Below the pieces are notes generated by a model. It saw only the letters and a program-made list of their open reading frames with translations, had not been told where the DNA came from and did no database searches. From positions 39,429 through 103,428 of the forward strand of contig CAMDNZ010000005.1 in NCBI GenBank assembly GCA_945903445.1: DNA of 64,000 bases, read 5' to 3'. The stretch is from Bordetella parapertussis (GTDB lineage: Bacteria; Pseudomonadota; Gammaproteobacteria; Burkholderiales; Burkholderiaceae_B). This document shows, in pieces, positions 42,452 to 51,356 of the stretch. Position numbers and translations under genes: made by a program. The first letter of the stretch is position 1. Every line of letters begins with the position of its first letter.

Positions 42452-44538
42452 GCGCAGCGCCAGCGGAAATCGCGGCGGCGCTACGCATTCAGATCGAGCA
42501 GCACAACTACCGCTATTACGTCTTGGACGATCCGACGGTAGACGACGCCGAATACGACCGGCTGATGCGCGAGCTGGAAGCCCTCGAAGCGGCTCATCCC
42601 GAACTGGTGACGCCCGAGTCGCCCACTCAGCGGGTCGGTGCGAGCCCGTCGACGGCTTTCGCGAGCGTGCGTCACGCGGTGCCCATGTTGTCCTTGGGCA
42701 ATGCCTTTGCTGAGGACGAGGTCGAAGCCTTCGATCGCCGGGTCGGCGAGACGTTGATCGACGCCGGCTTGCAAAAGACGGGCGAGGCCACCGAGTACTT
42801 TTGCGAACTCAAGCTCGATGGCTTGGCCATCAGCCTGCGCTACGAGCAGGGTAAGCTTATCAGCGCGGCCACGCGCGGCGACGGCCAGGTGGGCGAAGAC
42901 GTCATCAGCAACGTTCGCACCATTGGCGCCATTCCCCTGACGCTCAAGGGCGATGCGCCCGACGTGCTGGAGGTGCGTGGCGAGGTGCTGATGAACCGCA
43001 AGGATTTCGATGCCTTGAACGCGGCGCAGGCCAAGCGCGGCGACAAGGTGTTCGTCAATCCGCGCAACGCGGCCGCCGGAAGTCTGCGTCAACTGGATTC
43101 GCGCATCACGGCCAGGCGCCGTCTGCGATTCTTCGCCTACGGCTGGGGTGAAGTGCAAGGGCTGCCATCGCAACGCGTCTTGCTGCTGGACGAGCCCGGC
43201 CCCGGTGCTGGCGAGGCAGCGGCCTTGCCGCAGGATTTGCACGAGAAGATGCTGAAATGGCTGGATGACCTGGGTTTGCCGGTCAATCGGCAGCACAACG
43301 TCGTTGCGCGTGGCGCGCGCGGTCTGCTCGATTTTTACGCCAAGGTGGGTGAGGCCCGTTTGGGTTTGCCCTATGACATCGATGGGGTCGTGTACAAGGT
43401 CAACAGCCTGGCCGCGCAAAACGTGCTGGGGTTCGTGGCGCGTGCGCCGCGCTACGCGTTGGCGCACAAGTATCCGGCCGAAGAAGCAAGCACGAGGCTG
43501 CTGGACATCGAAGTGCAAGTCGGGCGTACGGGGGCGATCACGCCCGTGGCGCGATTGGCGCCGGTGTTCGTCGGTGGCGTGACGGTCACCAACGCCACGC
43601 TGCATAACGAAGACGAAATCCGCCGCAAGGACGTTCGCATCGGTGACACCGTGGTGGTTCGCCGTGCCGGTGACGTGATTCCCGAAGTCGTCGGGCCGGT
43701 GTTGGCGCAACGCCCCGCCGACGCCCGGGAGTTTTGCATGGTCACGGCCTGTCCGGTGTGCGGCTCGGCGATCGAGCGGCCCGAAGACGAGGCCATCGCG
43801 CGCTGCACGGGCGGGCTGTTTTGCGCCGCTCAGCGCAAGCAGACACTGCGTCACGCGGCGGGCCGTCGGGCTTTGGACATCGAGGGCTTGGGCGAGAAGC
43901 TGATCGAACAATTGGTCGACAACGATCGACTGCACACCTTGGCCGATGTCTATACGCTCAAAGCGCTCGAACTGGCCCATTACGATCGCATGGGTCAGAA
44001 ATCGGCTGAAAACCTGATCACAGCGATCGAATCCGCCCGCAAGCCGCCTCTGGGGCGCTTGATCTTTGCTTTGGGCATTCGCCATGTGGGCGAAACCACG
44101 GCGGGCGACATCGCGCGTTATTTCGGCACCATCGAAGCGGTCATGGATGCCGACGAAGAGGCGCTGCTGGCGGTCTCCGATGTCGGGCCAGTGGTGGCCG
44201 CTTCGATCCGCCGGTTTTTTGCCGAACCGCACAATCGCGATATCGTCGCCGCCTTGCTGGCACGCGGTGTGACGCCCCAGGCAGAGGCGGCCCGCAGCGG
44301 TGGCGGCCAATCGGGGCGAACCTTTGTGATCACCGGCACCTTGCCCACGATGAGTCGGGACGAAGCGACACGCCACATCCTGGCCGCAGGCGGCAAGGTG
44401 GCGGGTTCGGTGTCGAAAAAGACAGCGTATGTGGTGGCAGGCGAGGAGGCGGGCTCCAAGCTAAAAAAAGCACAGGAGCTCGGCGTGACGATTTTGGACG
44501 AAGCAGGCTTACGCGCATTGTTGACTTTGCGCGACTAA
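42448..44538 (+). CDS. ligA: NAD-dependent DNA ligase LigA
   Basis: A 696-residue replicative ligase. In order: Ia domain with 'YDRLMREL', adenylation domain with the active-site Lys in 'CELKLDGLAISLRYE', OB fold, a four-Cys zinc finger ('CPVCGS' and 'CTGGLFC'), helix-hairpin-helix repeats and a C-terminal BRCT domain ('FVITGTLPTMSRDEA'). GTG start, coupled to zipA. Length is normal. Near 43190, an insertion-like 'EPGPGAGEAAALPQDLH' linker is slightly longer than in E. coli. Confidence 0.96.
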   Translation: MSAAPAEIAAALRIQIEQHNYRYYVLDDPTVDDAEYDRLMRELEALEAAHPELVTPESPTQRVGASPSTAFASVRHAVPMLSLGNAFAEDEVEAFDRRVGETLIDAGLQKTGEATEYFCELKLDGLAISLRYEQGKLISAATRGDGQVGEDVISNVRTIGAIPLTLKGDAPDVLEVRGEVLMNRKDFDALNAAQAKRGDKVFVNPRNAAAGSLRQLDSRITARRRLRFFAYGWGEVQGLPSQRVLLLDEPGPGAGEAAALPQDLHEKMLKWLDDLGLPVNRQHNVVARGARGLLDFYAKVGEARLGLPYDIDGVVYKVNSLAAQNVLGFVARAPRYALAHKYPAEEASTRLLDIEVQVGRTGAITPVARLAPVFVGGVTVTNATLHNEDEIRRKDVRIGDTVVVRRAGDVIPEVVGPVLAQRPADAREFCMVTACPVCGSAIERPEDEAIARCTGGLFCAAQRKQTLRHAAGRRALDIEGLGEKLIEQLVDNDRLHTLADVYTLKALELAHYDRMGQKSAENLITAIESARKPPLGRLIFALGIRHVGETTAGDIARYFGTIEAVMDADEEALLAVSDVGPVVAASIRRFFAEPHNRDIVAALLARGVTPQAEAARSGGGQSGRTFVITGTLPTMSRDEATRHILAAGGKVAGSVSKKTAYVVAGEEAGSKLKKAQELGVTILDEAGLRALLTLRD

Positions 44539-44653
44539 TCATCCCGTCCAGTCTTGCTCGAGAATTTGCGAGTCGACGATTTCTATTTCCTTCCTGGACG
44601 CTTGGAAAAAAATACAGCAAGCACACCAGAGGTGCCTGCACGAGGTACATCAT

Positions 44654-45427
44654 TCAGTTGCGACCGGCCATTACGCCGCCATCGACATCCCAAATTGCGC
44701 CAGTGACCCAAGCCGCTTTGTCCGACAATAGGAAGGTGACGACCTCTGCAACGTCTTGCGGCATGCCCACCCGGCCGATCGGATGAAAGCTGTTAAAACC
44801 CTGTAGCGCGTTGTGCACTTCGGCCTTGGGGATAAAGCCTTCGTAGATCGGAGTTTGCACTAGCGCGGGCGCCACGGCGTTAACGCGGATGTTCCTGCCA
44901 GCCAGCTCCATCGCTAGGTGTTGAGTCAGCGCGTGCAGGCCAGCTTTGGCCATCGAATACGCCGACGACGGCGTAACCGCGATTGCCTGCTTGGCCCACA
45001 TCGAGCCGATGTTCACGATGGCGCCCGGGCGGTTCTTGGCGACCAGATTGGCAGCGACCTTTTGTGTGATGAAAAAGGTCGCCTGGTTCAGCGACATGTA
45101 CTGGGCGTAGTCGGCGCCCGTATGCTCCAAAAACGACTTGGGGAAAAACACGCCAGCAGCGTTGACCAGCAGGTCGATATCCGAGTGCTGCTCGTCCAGG
45201 GTTCTAAGTAGCGCACTCACTGCTTCGTCGCTGGACAGGTCCGCAGTCAGTGCCCACACCTGACCCAATTCGGCGAGCTCCTCGCGCGCTTCTTCGATTT
45301 TTTCCGAGCGCTTGCCCACGATTACCACGCTGCCACCTCGGGTCAGCACCGTACGAGCCGTCTGCAAACCCATGCCGCTAGTGCCGCCCACGACCAGCAG
45401 TTTCCGACCCTCGAACTGATTGCTCAT
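44654..45427 (-). CDS. Short-chain dehydrogenase/reductase (SDR)
   Basis: A 257-residue classical SDR with the NAD(P)-binding 'VVGGTSGMGLQTA', 'LVNAAGVF', the catalytic Ser in 'NIGSMWAKQ', and Tyr-x-x-x-Lys in 'AYSMAKAG'. It ends 'GAIWDVDGGVMAGRN'. The basic residues after the first strand ('IVGKRSEKIE') suggest NADP preference. Substrate unknown. I used ATG 45427 with GAGAGGAT upstream, not the longer frame. It is divergent from a LysR gene that probably regulates it, a common pairing. Confidence 0.9.
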   Translation of the reverse strand: MSNQFEGRKLLVVGGTSGMGLQTARTVLTRGGSVVIVGKRSEKIEEAREELAELGQVWALTADLSSDEAVSALLRTLDEQHSDIDLLVNAAGVFFPKSFLEHTGADYAQYMSLNQATFFITQKVAANLVAKNRPGAIVNIGSMWAKQAIAVTPSSAYSMAKAGLHALTQHLAMELAGRNIRVNAVAPALVQTPIYEGFIPKAEVHNALQGFNSFHPIGRVGMPQDVAEVVTFLLSDKAAWVTGAIWDVDGGVMAGRN

Positions 45428-45472
45428 TTTTAAAATCCTCTCTGTACGCCCACCGGTTGGCAGGACTTTGAT

Positions 45473-45631
45473 AAAAGAAAAACTATCGATGACAATGGAT
45501 TTTTTCACCCTGGTTTTCTCCTTTGCGTAAGCGAGAAAGGCAACCGGGCATGAAGGTCATTCTTCTCTTGTTCCCCTGTGTCGACAAACGAGATAAAGTC
45601 TTGGAACTTAAAAGAAAAACTTTATCGAATG
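45473..45631. repeat. Direct repeats flanking the SDR/LysR promoter region
   Basis: AAAAGAAAAACT occurs at 45473-45484 and 45610-45621. Each is followed by a (TT)ATCGA(A)TGA sequence, and the second leads straight into the LysR start codon. The copies are 137 bases apart in the divergent 201-base spacer. They may be regulator sites or a remnant of a small duplication. Confidence 0.45.
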
Positions 45632-46576
45632 AAATCACCTGTCCACTTGAATGCCCTGCGTGCCTTCGAGGCTAGCGCTCGTCATCAGAGCTTTTCTGCG
45701 GCGGCAAGTGAACTGCACGTGACGCCGGCAGCAGTCGGCCAGCTTGTGCGCACCCTAGAAGATTGGTTGGGCATGCCCCTGTTCATGCGCGCTAAAAATG
45801 GCCGGGCGCGGCTCATTCTCACGGAGGCAGCCGAGCGGGCATTGCCGGATATCCGGGCCGGTTTCGATCGGTTGACCCTGGGGACGGAAAAACTTCGGGA
45901 AGGTTCCATCAGCAAGATACTAACCGTGGCGGTCAGCCCTGCCTTTGCCGCCAAATGGCTATTACCACGCATTGATCGGTTCCAAGCCGTCTGCCCTGAC
46001 ACAGATGTGCGTTTGGATACCAACCTCAAACCGGTGAGTTTCATCGCTCAGCGAGTCGACATCGGCGTACGGTATGGGACGGGTCGATGGCCTGGACTAA
46101 CAGCTGATAAGTTGATGGATGAGGAGGTCTATCCCGTTTGCTCGCCACAATTACTGCGCGAGCACTGGCGTTTGCAAAAGCCCAGGGATCTGGCTCAGGA
46201 AACGTTGATCCACGACTTGTCGATGGACCGTGACACCGGGTTCCCGAGCTGGGAAGCTTGGATGCAGAAAGCAGGCGTGATGAACGTCCCTACTATGCGG
46301 GGTATGCAGATCAATAATTCCGCTGCTGTTCTGCAAGCGGCGATCGAGGGGCATGGCGTCGCGCTTGCCCGAAGCGTCATGGCAGGTGACGATTTGGCAA
46401 GCGGGCGTCTGGTGAGACTGTTTCCGGAAGTCAGCTTTGCATCTGCCCTGGCTTATTACGTCGTTTATCGACCTGAGTGCGCCAATTTGTCCAAGCTGAC
46501 GATCTTTCGCGATTGGCTATTGGCGCAAACCTCTTGCCTCCGCCCAGGATCGCAAAGCGTTCGTTGGCCAGCCTGA
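45629..46576 (+). CDS. LysR-family regulator, GcvA-like
   Basis: A 315-residue transcription factor. An N-terminal winged helix-turn-helix has 'LRAFEASARHQSFSAAASELHVTPAAVGQLV', typical of the GcvA/TrpI group, and is followed by a LysR substrate-binding domain. Co-inducer unknown. I chose ATG 45629 because it gives the family start (MKSPVHLNALRAFE). The longer frame has no support. It is divergent from the SDR gene and probably controls it and itself. Confidence 0.88.
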   Translation: MKSPVHLNALRAFEASARHQSFSAAASELHVTPAAVGQLVRTLEDWLGMPLFMRAKNGRARLILTEAAERALPDIRAGFDRLTLGTEKLREGSISKILTVAVSPAFAAKWLLPRIDRFQAVCPDTDVRLDTNLKPVSFIAQRVDIGVRYGTGRWPGLTADKLMDEEVYPVCSPQLLREHWRLQKPRDLAQETLIHDLSMDRDTGFPSWEAWMQKAGVMNVPTMRGMQINNSAAVLQAAIEGHGVALARSVMAGDDLASGRLVRLFPEVSFASALAYYVVYRPECANLSKLTIFRDWLLAQTSCLRPGSQSVRWPA

Positions 46577-46691
46577 CTCGCAGGCGTCGGAAACAACCGG
46601 CATGTCTGAACCCGCCTAAGCTATTGATGACCTGCTGTGTCTGGCCGTAGGGGGTTTCGGCGAATTTCAGTGTTGGCGTCCTGGTGTGATA

Positions 46692-46730
46692 AAAAACGGC
46701 ACATTTCCGAAAGGAATGTGCCGTTTTTCT
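46692..46730. terminator. Bidirectional terminator between the LysR gene and par27
   Basis: AAAAACGGCACATT pairs with ATGTGCCGTTTTT around a GAAA loop, with one bulged T, between 46692 and 46728. T-runs occur on both strands, which suits the convergent genes on either side. Confidence 0.9.
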
Positions 46731-46763
46731 TGCCCGCAGCCGCAAACAATCGGCTGAGCGCGC

Positions 46764-47540
46764 TTACTGAATCTTGGCTTTTTTGCGCAGTTCTTCCTGA
46801 TAGTCGGCCAGCGCTTGCTGACGCAACATTTCTTCGATCTGCGGCTTGACCTGATCGACCGGCGGGAACTCGACCGGGCGAGTGTCTTCGACCATGATGA
46901 CGTGCCAGCCGAATTGCGTCTCGACTGGCTTGGCGGCTAGCTCACCCTTTTTGAGGGTGGTCACGGCATCGGCAAACGGTTTGACGTAGTTGCTAGGCGG
47001 TGCCCAACCCAAATCGCCACCCTTTTGGGCGCTGCCGGGGTCTTGCGAGTTTTTCTTGGCCAGTTCGTCGAACTTCTGCTTGTCCTTGGTGACTTGAGCC
47101 AGGATGTCGTCGGCGGTTTTCTGATCCTTGACTAAAATATGGCGAACCTTGTATTCGTTCTGACCGGCCTGCGATTGCTTGACCTTCTCGTACTCGGCGT
47201 TCACGCGAGCGTCGGTGACAGGACTCTTGGCCAGATGATCGGCCATCAGCGCGCGCACCAGAATGCCTTGGCGAGCCAGTTCGAGTTCGGCTTGCACATC
47301 GGCTTTTTTGGCCACGCCGGTGCTTTCAGCCGCTTGCACGAACACCTGGCGGTTGATCATTTCCTGTTTGACTTGCTCGCGCAGTTCCGGCGAGTCGGTT
47401 GCGCCCTGGCTGACTAGCAGCTTGACGAACTGATCCATGTCTTTTTGAGTGATGGGTTTGCCGTTGACGCTCGCGACGTTTTGCGCGAAGGCCGGCAGTG
47501 CAATGGCGCAGCAAGCGGCCAGCATAATGATGCGTTTCAT
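46764..47540 (-). CDS. par27: Periplasmic parvulin-type peptidyl-prolyl isomerase, Par27-like
   Basis: A 258-residue precursor. Residues 1-19 form a signal peptide ending AFA. An N-terminal chaperone helix region is followed by one parvulin domain (about 130-225) with 'VRHILVKDQ', 'FDELAKKNSQDPGSAQKGGDLGW' and 'TQFGWHVIMVED'. It ends in a polar helix. It resembles the Bordetella pertussis outer-membrane-protein chaperone Par27 in size and domain order. It would help fold porins and autotransporters. Last gene of the msrB-yciB-bolA-par27 group. Confidence 0.9.
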   Translation of the reverse strand: MKRIIMLAACCAIALPAFAQNVASVNGKPITQKDMDQFVKLLVSQGATDSPELREQVKQEMINRQVFVQAAESTGVAKKADVQAELELARQGILVRALMADHLAKSPVTDARVNAEYEKVKQSQAGQNEYKVRHILVKDQKTADDILAQVTKDKQKFDELAKKNSQDPGSAQKGGDLGWAPPSNYVKPFADAVTTLKKGELAAKPVETQFGWHVIMVEDTRPVEFPPVDQVKPQIEEMLRQQALADYQEELRKKAKIQ

Positions 47541-47548
47541 AGATTTCC

Positions 47549-47827
47549 TTACTCAGATGCCTTGATTTCCAGCGCGACCGCGTGGAGGGGGAAGGGGATC
47601 AAATCGTGTAGGCGATAATACACCAGCCGGTGCGCCGCTACCTTGGACAGCCCCGTAAATCCTGGGGCTGCGATTTTGACTCGAAAATGGCTCGCACCAC
47701 CTTTTGCGCCAGCATGGCCCGCATGCAAATGAGATTCGTCTTCGATCTCCAACGTGGTGGGATCCAATGCCTGTAAGCGCTCGCGTACCAACGCGAGCCG
47801 TGCTTCGGGGGTGTCCGCCGAGCTCAT
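47549..47827 (-). CDS. BolA family protein
   Basis: A 92-residue protein with the BolA fold: 'HLHAGHAG' with an invariant His, 'GASHFRVKIAAPGF' and 'HRLVYYRLHDLI'. BolA proteins pair with monothiol glutaredoxins through shared Fe-S clusters, and some bind DNA. The start overlaps the yciB stop by four bases. par27 follows after eight. Confidence 0.88.
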   Translation of the reverse strand: MSSADTPEARLALVRERLQALDPTTLEIEDESHLHAGHAGAKGGASHFRVKIAAPGFTGLSKVAAHRLVYYRLHDLIPFPLHAVALEIKASE

Positions 47828-48414
47828 CGGCCATCCTCGGCTGTGGGCTTGGCACCGGTCGCAGCGCCATCGATGGTTTCAGGCTGTATGTGACGACTCA
47901 ACCAGATCGACTGACCGATGACGAATGCCAGCATCATGCCCATCAGACCGAAGACCTTGAAATTCACCCATTGCGACTCGGTGAAGTGACCCGAGAACGC
48001 GACGAACACGTTGGCCGCGCCAGACACCACGAAGAAAGCGGCCCACACCGTATTCAAGCGATCCCATACCGGCTCGGCCAGTCGAATCTGTTTGCCCATC
48101 AAATGCTTGAGCAGATTACGTCCCGTGAACACGCGCGCGCCTATCAATATGGCGGCAAACAACCAATACAGAACGGTGGGTTTCCACTTGATGAATACGT
48201 CGCTTTGCAGCCATAAGGTGGCACCGCCGAATACGACAATGACCGTCAGATTGATCCAGTGCGTTGTCTCGATCGCTTTGCGAGTGATTTTGAGCCAGAC
48301 GATTTGCAACACCGAGGCGACGATAGCTACTGCGGTCGCTGTGTAGATATCGGCAAATCGGTAGGCAAGGAAAAACAGAATCAGCGGAAACAGGTCGAAC
48401 AGAAATTTCTTCAT
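47824..48414 (-). CDS. yciB: Inner membrane-spanning protein YciB (septation protein A)
   Basis: A 196-residue inner-membrane protein with five or six helices. The N-terminal 'MKKFLFDLFPLILFFLAYRF' and 'FGGATLWLQSDVFIKWKPTVLYWLF' are the YciB/IspZ signature. It is linked to envelope maintenance and septation. I took ATG 48414, two bases after the msrB stop. The upstream open frame is inside msrB. Confidence 0.92.
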   Translation of the reverse strand: MKKFLFDLFPLILFFLAYRFADIYTATAVAIVASVLQIVWLKITRKAIETTHWINLTVIVVFGGATLWLQSDVFIKWKPTVLYWLFAAILIGARVFTGRNLLKHLMGKQIRLAEPVWDRLNTVWAAFFVVSGAANVFVAFSGHFTESQWVNFKVFGLMGMMLAFVIGQSIWLSRHIQPETIDGAATGAKPTAEDGR

Positions 48415-48416
48415 AC

Positions 48417-48824
48417 TCAGGCGGGCTCGAAAGTCATGGACAGCGAATTGATGCAGTACCGCAAGCCGGTCGGCGGCGGGCCATCGGGGAACACGTGGCC
48501 CAGGTGGGCGTCGCAAACGTTGCACAGTACTTCAGTGCGCACCATGCCATGGCTGACGTCGCGCTCTTCCCGCACCAGGCCCGGTTCCAGCACTTCGAAA
48601 TAACTGGGCCACCCGCAGCCCGCATCGAACTTGGTGTCGGATGCGAACAAAGCGGTGCCACAGCCCACGCAGCGATAGATACCGGGGGTGGTGGTGTCCC
48701 AATAGCGCCCGGTAAATGCGCGCTCGGTGCCTTTTTCACGGGTAACGTAATACTCTTCGGGCGACAGTTGCGCCCGCCATTCGTCCTCGGTTTTGACGAC
48801 TTTCTTGATGTCGGGTTCGTTCAT
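48417..48824 (-). CDS. msrB: Peptide-methionine (R)-S-oxide reductase MsrB
   Basis: A 135-residue repair enzyme for methionine-R-sulfoxide. Zinc is held by the CxxC pairs 'CVGCG' and 'CNVC'. The catalytic Cys lies in 'RYCINSLSM'. ATG 48824 has AGGAT upstream. It is the first gene of a four-gene operon with yciB, bolA-like and par27. Confidence 0.93.
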   Translation of the reverse strand: MNEPDIKKVVKTEDEWRAQLSPEEYYVTREKGTERAFTGRYWDTTTPGIYRCVGCGTALFASDTKFDAGCGWPSYFEVLEPGLVREERDVSHGMVRTEVLCNVCDAHLGHVFPDGPPPTGLRYCINSLSMTFEPA

Positions 48825-48958
48825 ATTGAAAATCCTGGAGATTTGACGCTCATGGTCTGCTTGCTTGCATCGTAACGCGTGCGGCGGCCGAACTGGCGGT
48901 GTATCCAGCATTTGAACAACGGCGCGCTTAAGAGTTCAGGGCCGATTGGTATTTTCAC

Positions 48959-48978
48959 AGGGTGAATGACCCTATAAT
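48959..48978 (+). promoter_or_regulatory. Perfect -10 box with abutting palindrome upstream of the ABC substrate-binding gene
   Basis: TATAAT at 48973-48978 is a perfect -10. AGGGT-GAATG-ACCCT (48959-48973), a perfect inverted repeat, overlaps its first base, so a bound repressor would cover the -10 to -25 region. No good -35 is visible. The start codon is 89 bases downstream. Confidence 0.45.
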
Positions 48979-49066
48979 TCCTGCGCAGTCAAACAAGCCT
49001 TTGTCGTTAATCGAATATTCCAATGCCGCTGGTGCACTGATGCCGGCGCTTGCCGGAGACAAACTG

Positions 49067-50233
49067 ATGAAACTGTCCTCTATTTTGCGCAGCACGGCGA
49101 TCGTAGCCGCATTAACGGCGTGTATACCAGCGGCCGTCGCGCAGATCAAAGTCGGCGTGACCCTGTCGAGTACCGGTCCGGCCGCTTCGCTGGGTATTCC
49201 CGAGCGTAATACGATCGCTTTGCTGCCCACGGAAGTCGCAGGCCAGAAGGTCGAATGGATTGTGTTGGACGATGCCACCGATCCGACCCAGGCCGTGCGC
49301 AACGCGCGCAAGCTGACTTCGGAAGACAACGTGGACGTGCTGCTGGGCACCACGGCGGTGCCGGGTTCGCTGGCGATGATCGACGTGGCCGCCGAATCGG
49401 GCACGCCCATGATCAGTGTCGCCGCCAGCAGCCGCATCGTCGATCCGGTCGACGACAAGCGCCGCTGGGTATTCAAGACCCCGCAAAACGACGCATTAAT
49501 GGCAACGGCCCTGGTCAGCGCCATGGAAAAAAACAAGGTCAAGACGCTGGGCTTCATCGGTTTTGCCGATGCCTATGGCGATAGCTGGTTGACCGAAATC
49601 ACCCGGGCTGCCCAGGCGCGTGGCATCAAAATCGTAGCCGCCGAGCGCTATGGGCGCACCGATACCAGCGTGACAGGGCAGGTCTTGAAACTGGTGTCGG
49701 CCCGTCCCGATGCCGTGCTGGTGGCCGGCGCCGGTACGCCTGCCGCCTTGCCTCAGAAAGAACTGCGCTCGCGCAACTATGACGGCACGATCTATCAAAC
49801 GCACGGCGCGGCCAACAGTGACGTCTTGCGCGTATGCGGCAAGGACTGTGAGGGCATGATTCTGCCTGCCGGCCCGCTGCTGGTCGCCTCGCAGCTGCCC
49901 GACAGCAACGAGGTCAAGCGCTCGGCGCTGGACTACGTGGCGGCCTACGAAAAATCGCACGGCGCGAATTCGGCCAATACTTTCGGCGGTCATGCCTGGG
50001 ATGCCGGTCAACTGATCGTCAATGCCATTCCGGTGGCCTTGAAAACGGGTGCCGAACCGGGTACGGCCGCGTTTCGCACGGCTTTGCGCGATGCGATCGA
50101 AGGGGTGCGCAATCTGCCGGTCTCGCAAGGCGTATTCAACATGAGTTCGAAGGACCATGCCGGTTTCGACGAGCGCGCTCGCGTGATGGTCAAGGTGCAG
50201 AAAGGCAAATGGACCTATCAACCTGACTTGTAA
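49067..50233 (+). CDS. Periplasmic substrate-binding protein of a branched-chain amino acid-type ABC transporter
   Basis: A 388-residue precursor. Signal peptide residues 1-25 end AVA. The mature protein starts QIKVGVTLSSTGPAASLGIPE, typical of the LivJ/LivK-type periplasmic-binding-protein family, with the usual two-lobed pattern. A pair of nearby cysteines ('CGKDC') may form a disulfide. Ligand unknown; family ligands include Leu/Ile/Val, amides, urea and aromatic acids. I started at ATG 49067 with GGAGAC upstream. First gene of the liv-type operon, and a terminator-like hairpin follows. Confidence 0.9.
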   Translation: MKLSSILRSTAIVAALTACIPAAVAQIKVGVTLSSTGPAASLGIPERNTIALLPTEVAGQKVEWIVLDDATDPTQAVRNARKLTSEDNVDVLLGTTAVPGSLAMIDVAAESGTPMISVAASSRIVDPVDDKRRWVFKTPQNDALMATALVSAMEKNKVKTLGFIGFADAYGDSWLTEITRAAQARGIKIVAAERYGRTDTSVTGQVLKLVSARPDAVLVAGAGTPAALPQKELRSRNYDGTIYQTHGAANSDVLRVCGKDCEGMILPAGPLLVASQLPDSNEVKRSALDYVAAYEKSHGANSANTFGGHAWDAGQLIVNAIPVALKTGAEPGTAAFRTALRDAIEGVRNLPVSQGVFNMSSKDHAGFDERARVMVKVQKGKWTYQPDL

Positions 50234-50263
50234 GACGACGGTGCTTTAATGGCGGGCTCGACG

Positions 50264-50290
50264 CACCGGCCACTGGCCGGTGTGTTTTTT
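50264..50290 (+). terminator. Terminator-like hairpin between the binding-protein gene and livH
   Basis: CACCGGCC (50264-50271) and GGCCGGTG (50275-50282) form eight G/C-rich pairs with a three-base loop, followed by TGTTTTTT. Lying inside the operon, it would let more binding protein than membrane components be made. Confidence 0.85.
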
Positions 50291-50312
50291 CACATCACTT
50301 AGTAGTCTTTCG

Positions 50313-51350
50313 ATGGATTCAACAATCGCGCTGATCTTGGCGCAGGATGGCATCGTCAACGGCGCCATCTACGCTCTGTTGGGCATGGCCCTGGTCCTGG
50401 TGTTCGCCGTGACGCGGGTGGTGTTCATCCCCCAAGGCGAATTTGTCGCCTTCGGCGCACTGACTCTGGCCATGCTGGTCGATGGCAAAGTGCCGGGTAC
50501 CGCTTATCTCCTGCCGCTCCTGGGGGCCGTGGTCATGGTGCTGGAAGGCTGGCGTGCCTGGCGCGGTCGCAACTACGCGCATCTGCCACGTCTGATACTG
50601 GGATTCGTGGTCTTGCCCCTGGCCTTGTTGTGGGGGCTGCCCCTGGTCGTGTCGGCCGCGCTGCCGCTGGCGGTGAACATGCTGATCACCTTGGCGTTGG
50701 TGGTGCCTATGGGGCCCATGGTCTATCGCATCGTCTATCAGCCTTTGGCTGAAGCGACCGTGCTGGTGTTGCTGATCGTGTCGGTCGCGCTGCATTTCGC
50801 ATTGATGGGGCTGGCCCTGGCGTTCTTCGGCGCGGAAGGCTGGCGCGTACCGGCTTTTGTCAGCGGGCAGATCGAATTCGCCGGCATGGCATGGTCGGGG
50901 CAAAGTCTGTTCGTCATCGGCGTGTGTTCGGCCTTGATCACGGCCTTGTGGGTGTTCTTCGGTAAAACGCTGTATGGCCGCGCCTTGCGCGCCACCGCGG
51001 TTAATCGTCGGGGCGCTCGCCTGGTGGGCATCAGCACCTCGATGTCCGGCAATCTGACGTTCATGCTGGCCGTGGCGATCGGTGCGATTTCCGGCATGCT
51101 GATCGCGCCCTTGACCACTATCTACTACGACACGGGCTTCTTGATCGGCTTGAAGGGATTCGTCGGAGCGATCATCGGCGGCCTGTATAGCTATCCCATC
51201 GCTGCATTGGGTGCCCTGATGGTGGGCGTGCTGGAAGCCTTCGCGTCGTTCTGGGCCAGTGCCTACAAAGAAGTGATCGTCTTCACGCTGATCATCCCGG
51301 TGCTGCTGTGGCGCTCGTTCGGCGTCAAGCACATGGACGACGAGGAGTAA
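50313..51350 (+). CDS. livH: ABC transporter permease, LivH family
   Basis: A 345-residue inner-membrane permease with about nine helices. 'QDGIVNGAIYALLGMALVLVFAVTRVVFIPQGEF' at the N-terminus and 'RALRATAVNRRGARLVGI' (EAA-like loop) are LivH signatures. It is longer than E. coli LivH because of an extra hydrophobic segment (about 50-100) before the core, also known in Burkholderiales relatives. ATG 50313 has no strong ribosome site. The in-frame upstream codons lie in the terminator. Next gene after six bases. Confidence 0.88.
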   Translation: MDSTIALILAQDGIVNGAIYALLGMALVLVFAVTRVVFIPQGEFVAFGALTLAMLVDGKVPGTAYLLPLLGAVVMVLEGWRAWRGRNYAHLPRLILGFVVLPLALLWGLPLVVSAALPLAVNMLITLALVVPMGPMVYRIVYQPLAEATVLVLLIVSVALHFALMGLALAFFGAEGWRVPAFVSGQIEFAGMAWSGQSLFVIGVCSALITALWVFFGKTLYGRALRATAVNRRGARLVGISTSMSGNLTFMLAVAIGAISGMLIAPLTTIYYDTGFLIGLKGFVGAIIGGLYSYPIAALGALMVGVLEAFASFWASAYKEVIVFTLIIPVLLWRSFGVKHMDDEE

Positions 51351-51356
51351 GCGGCC

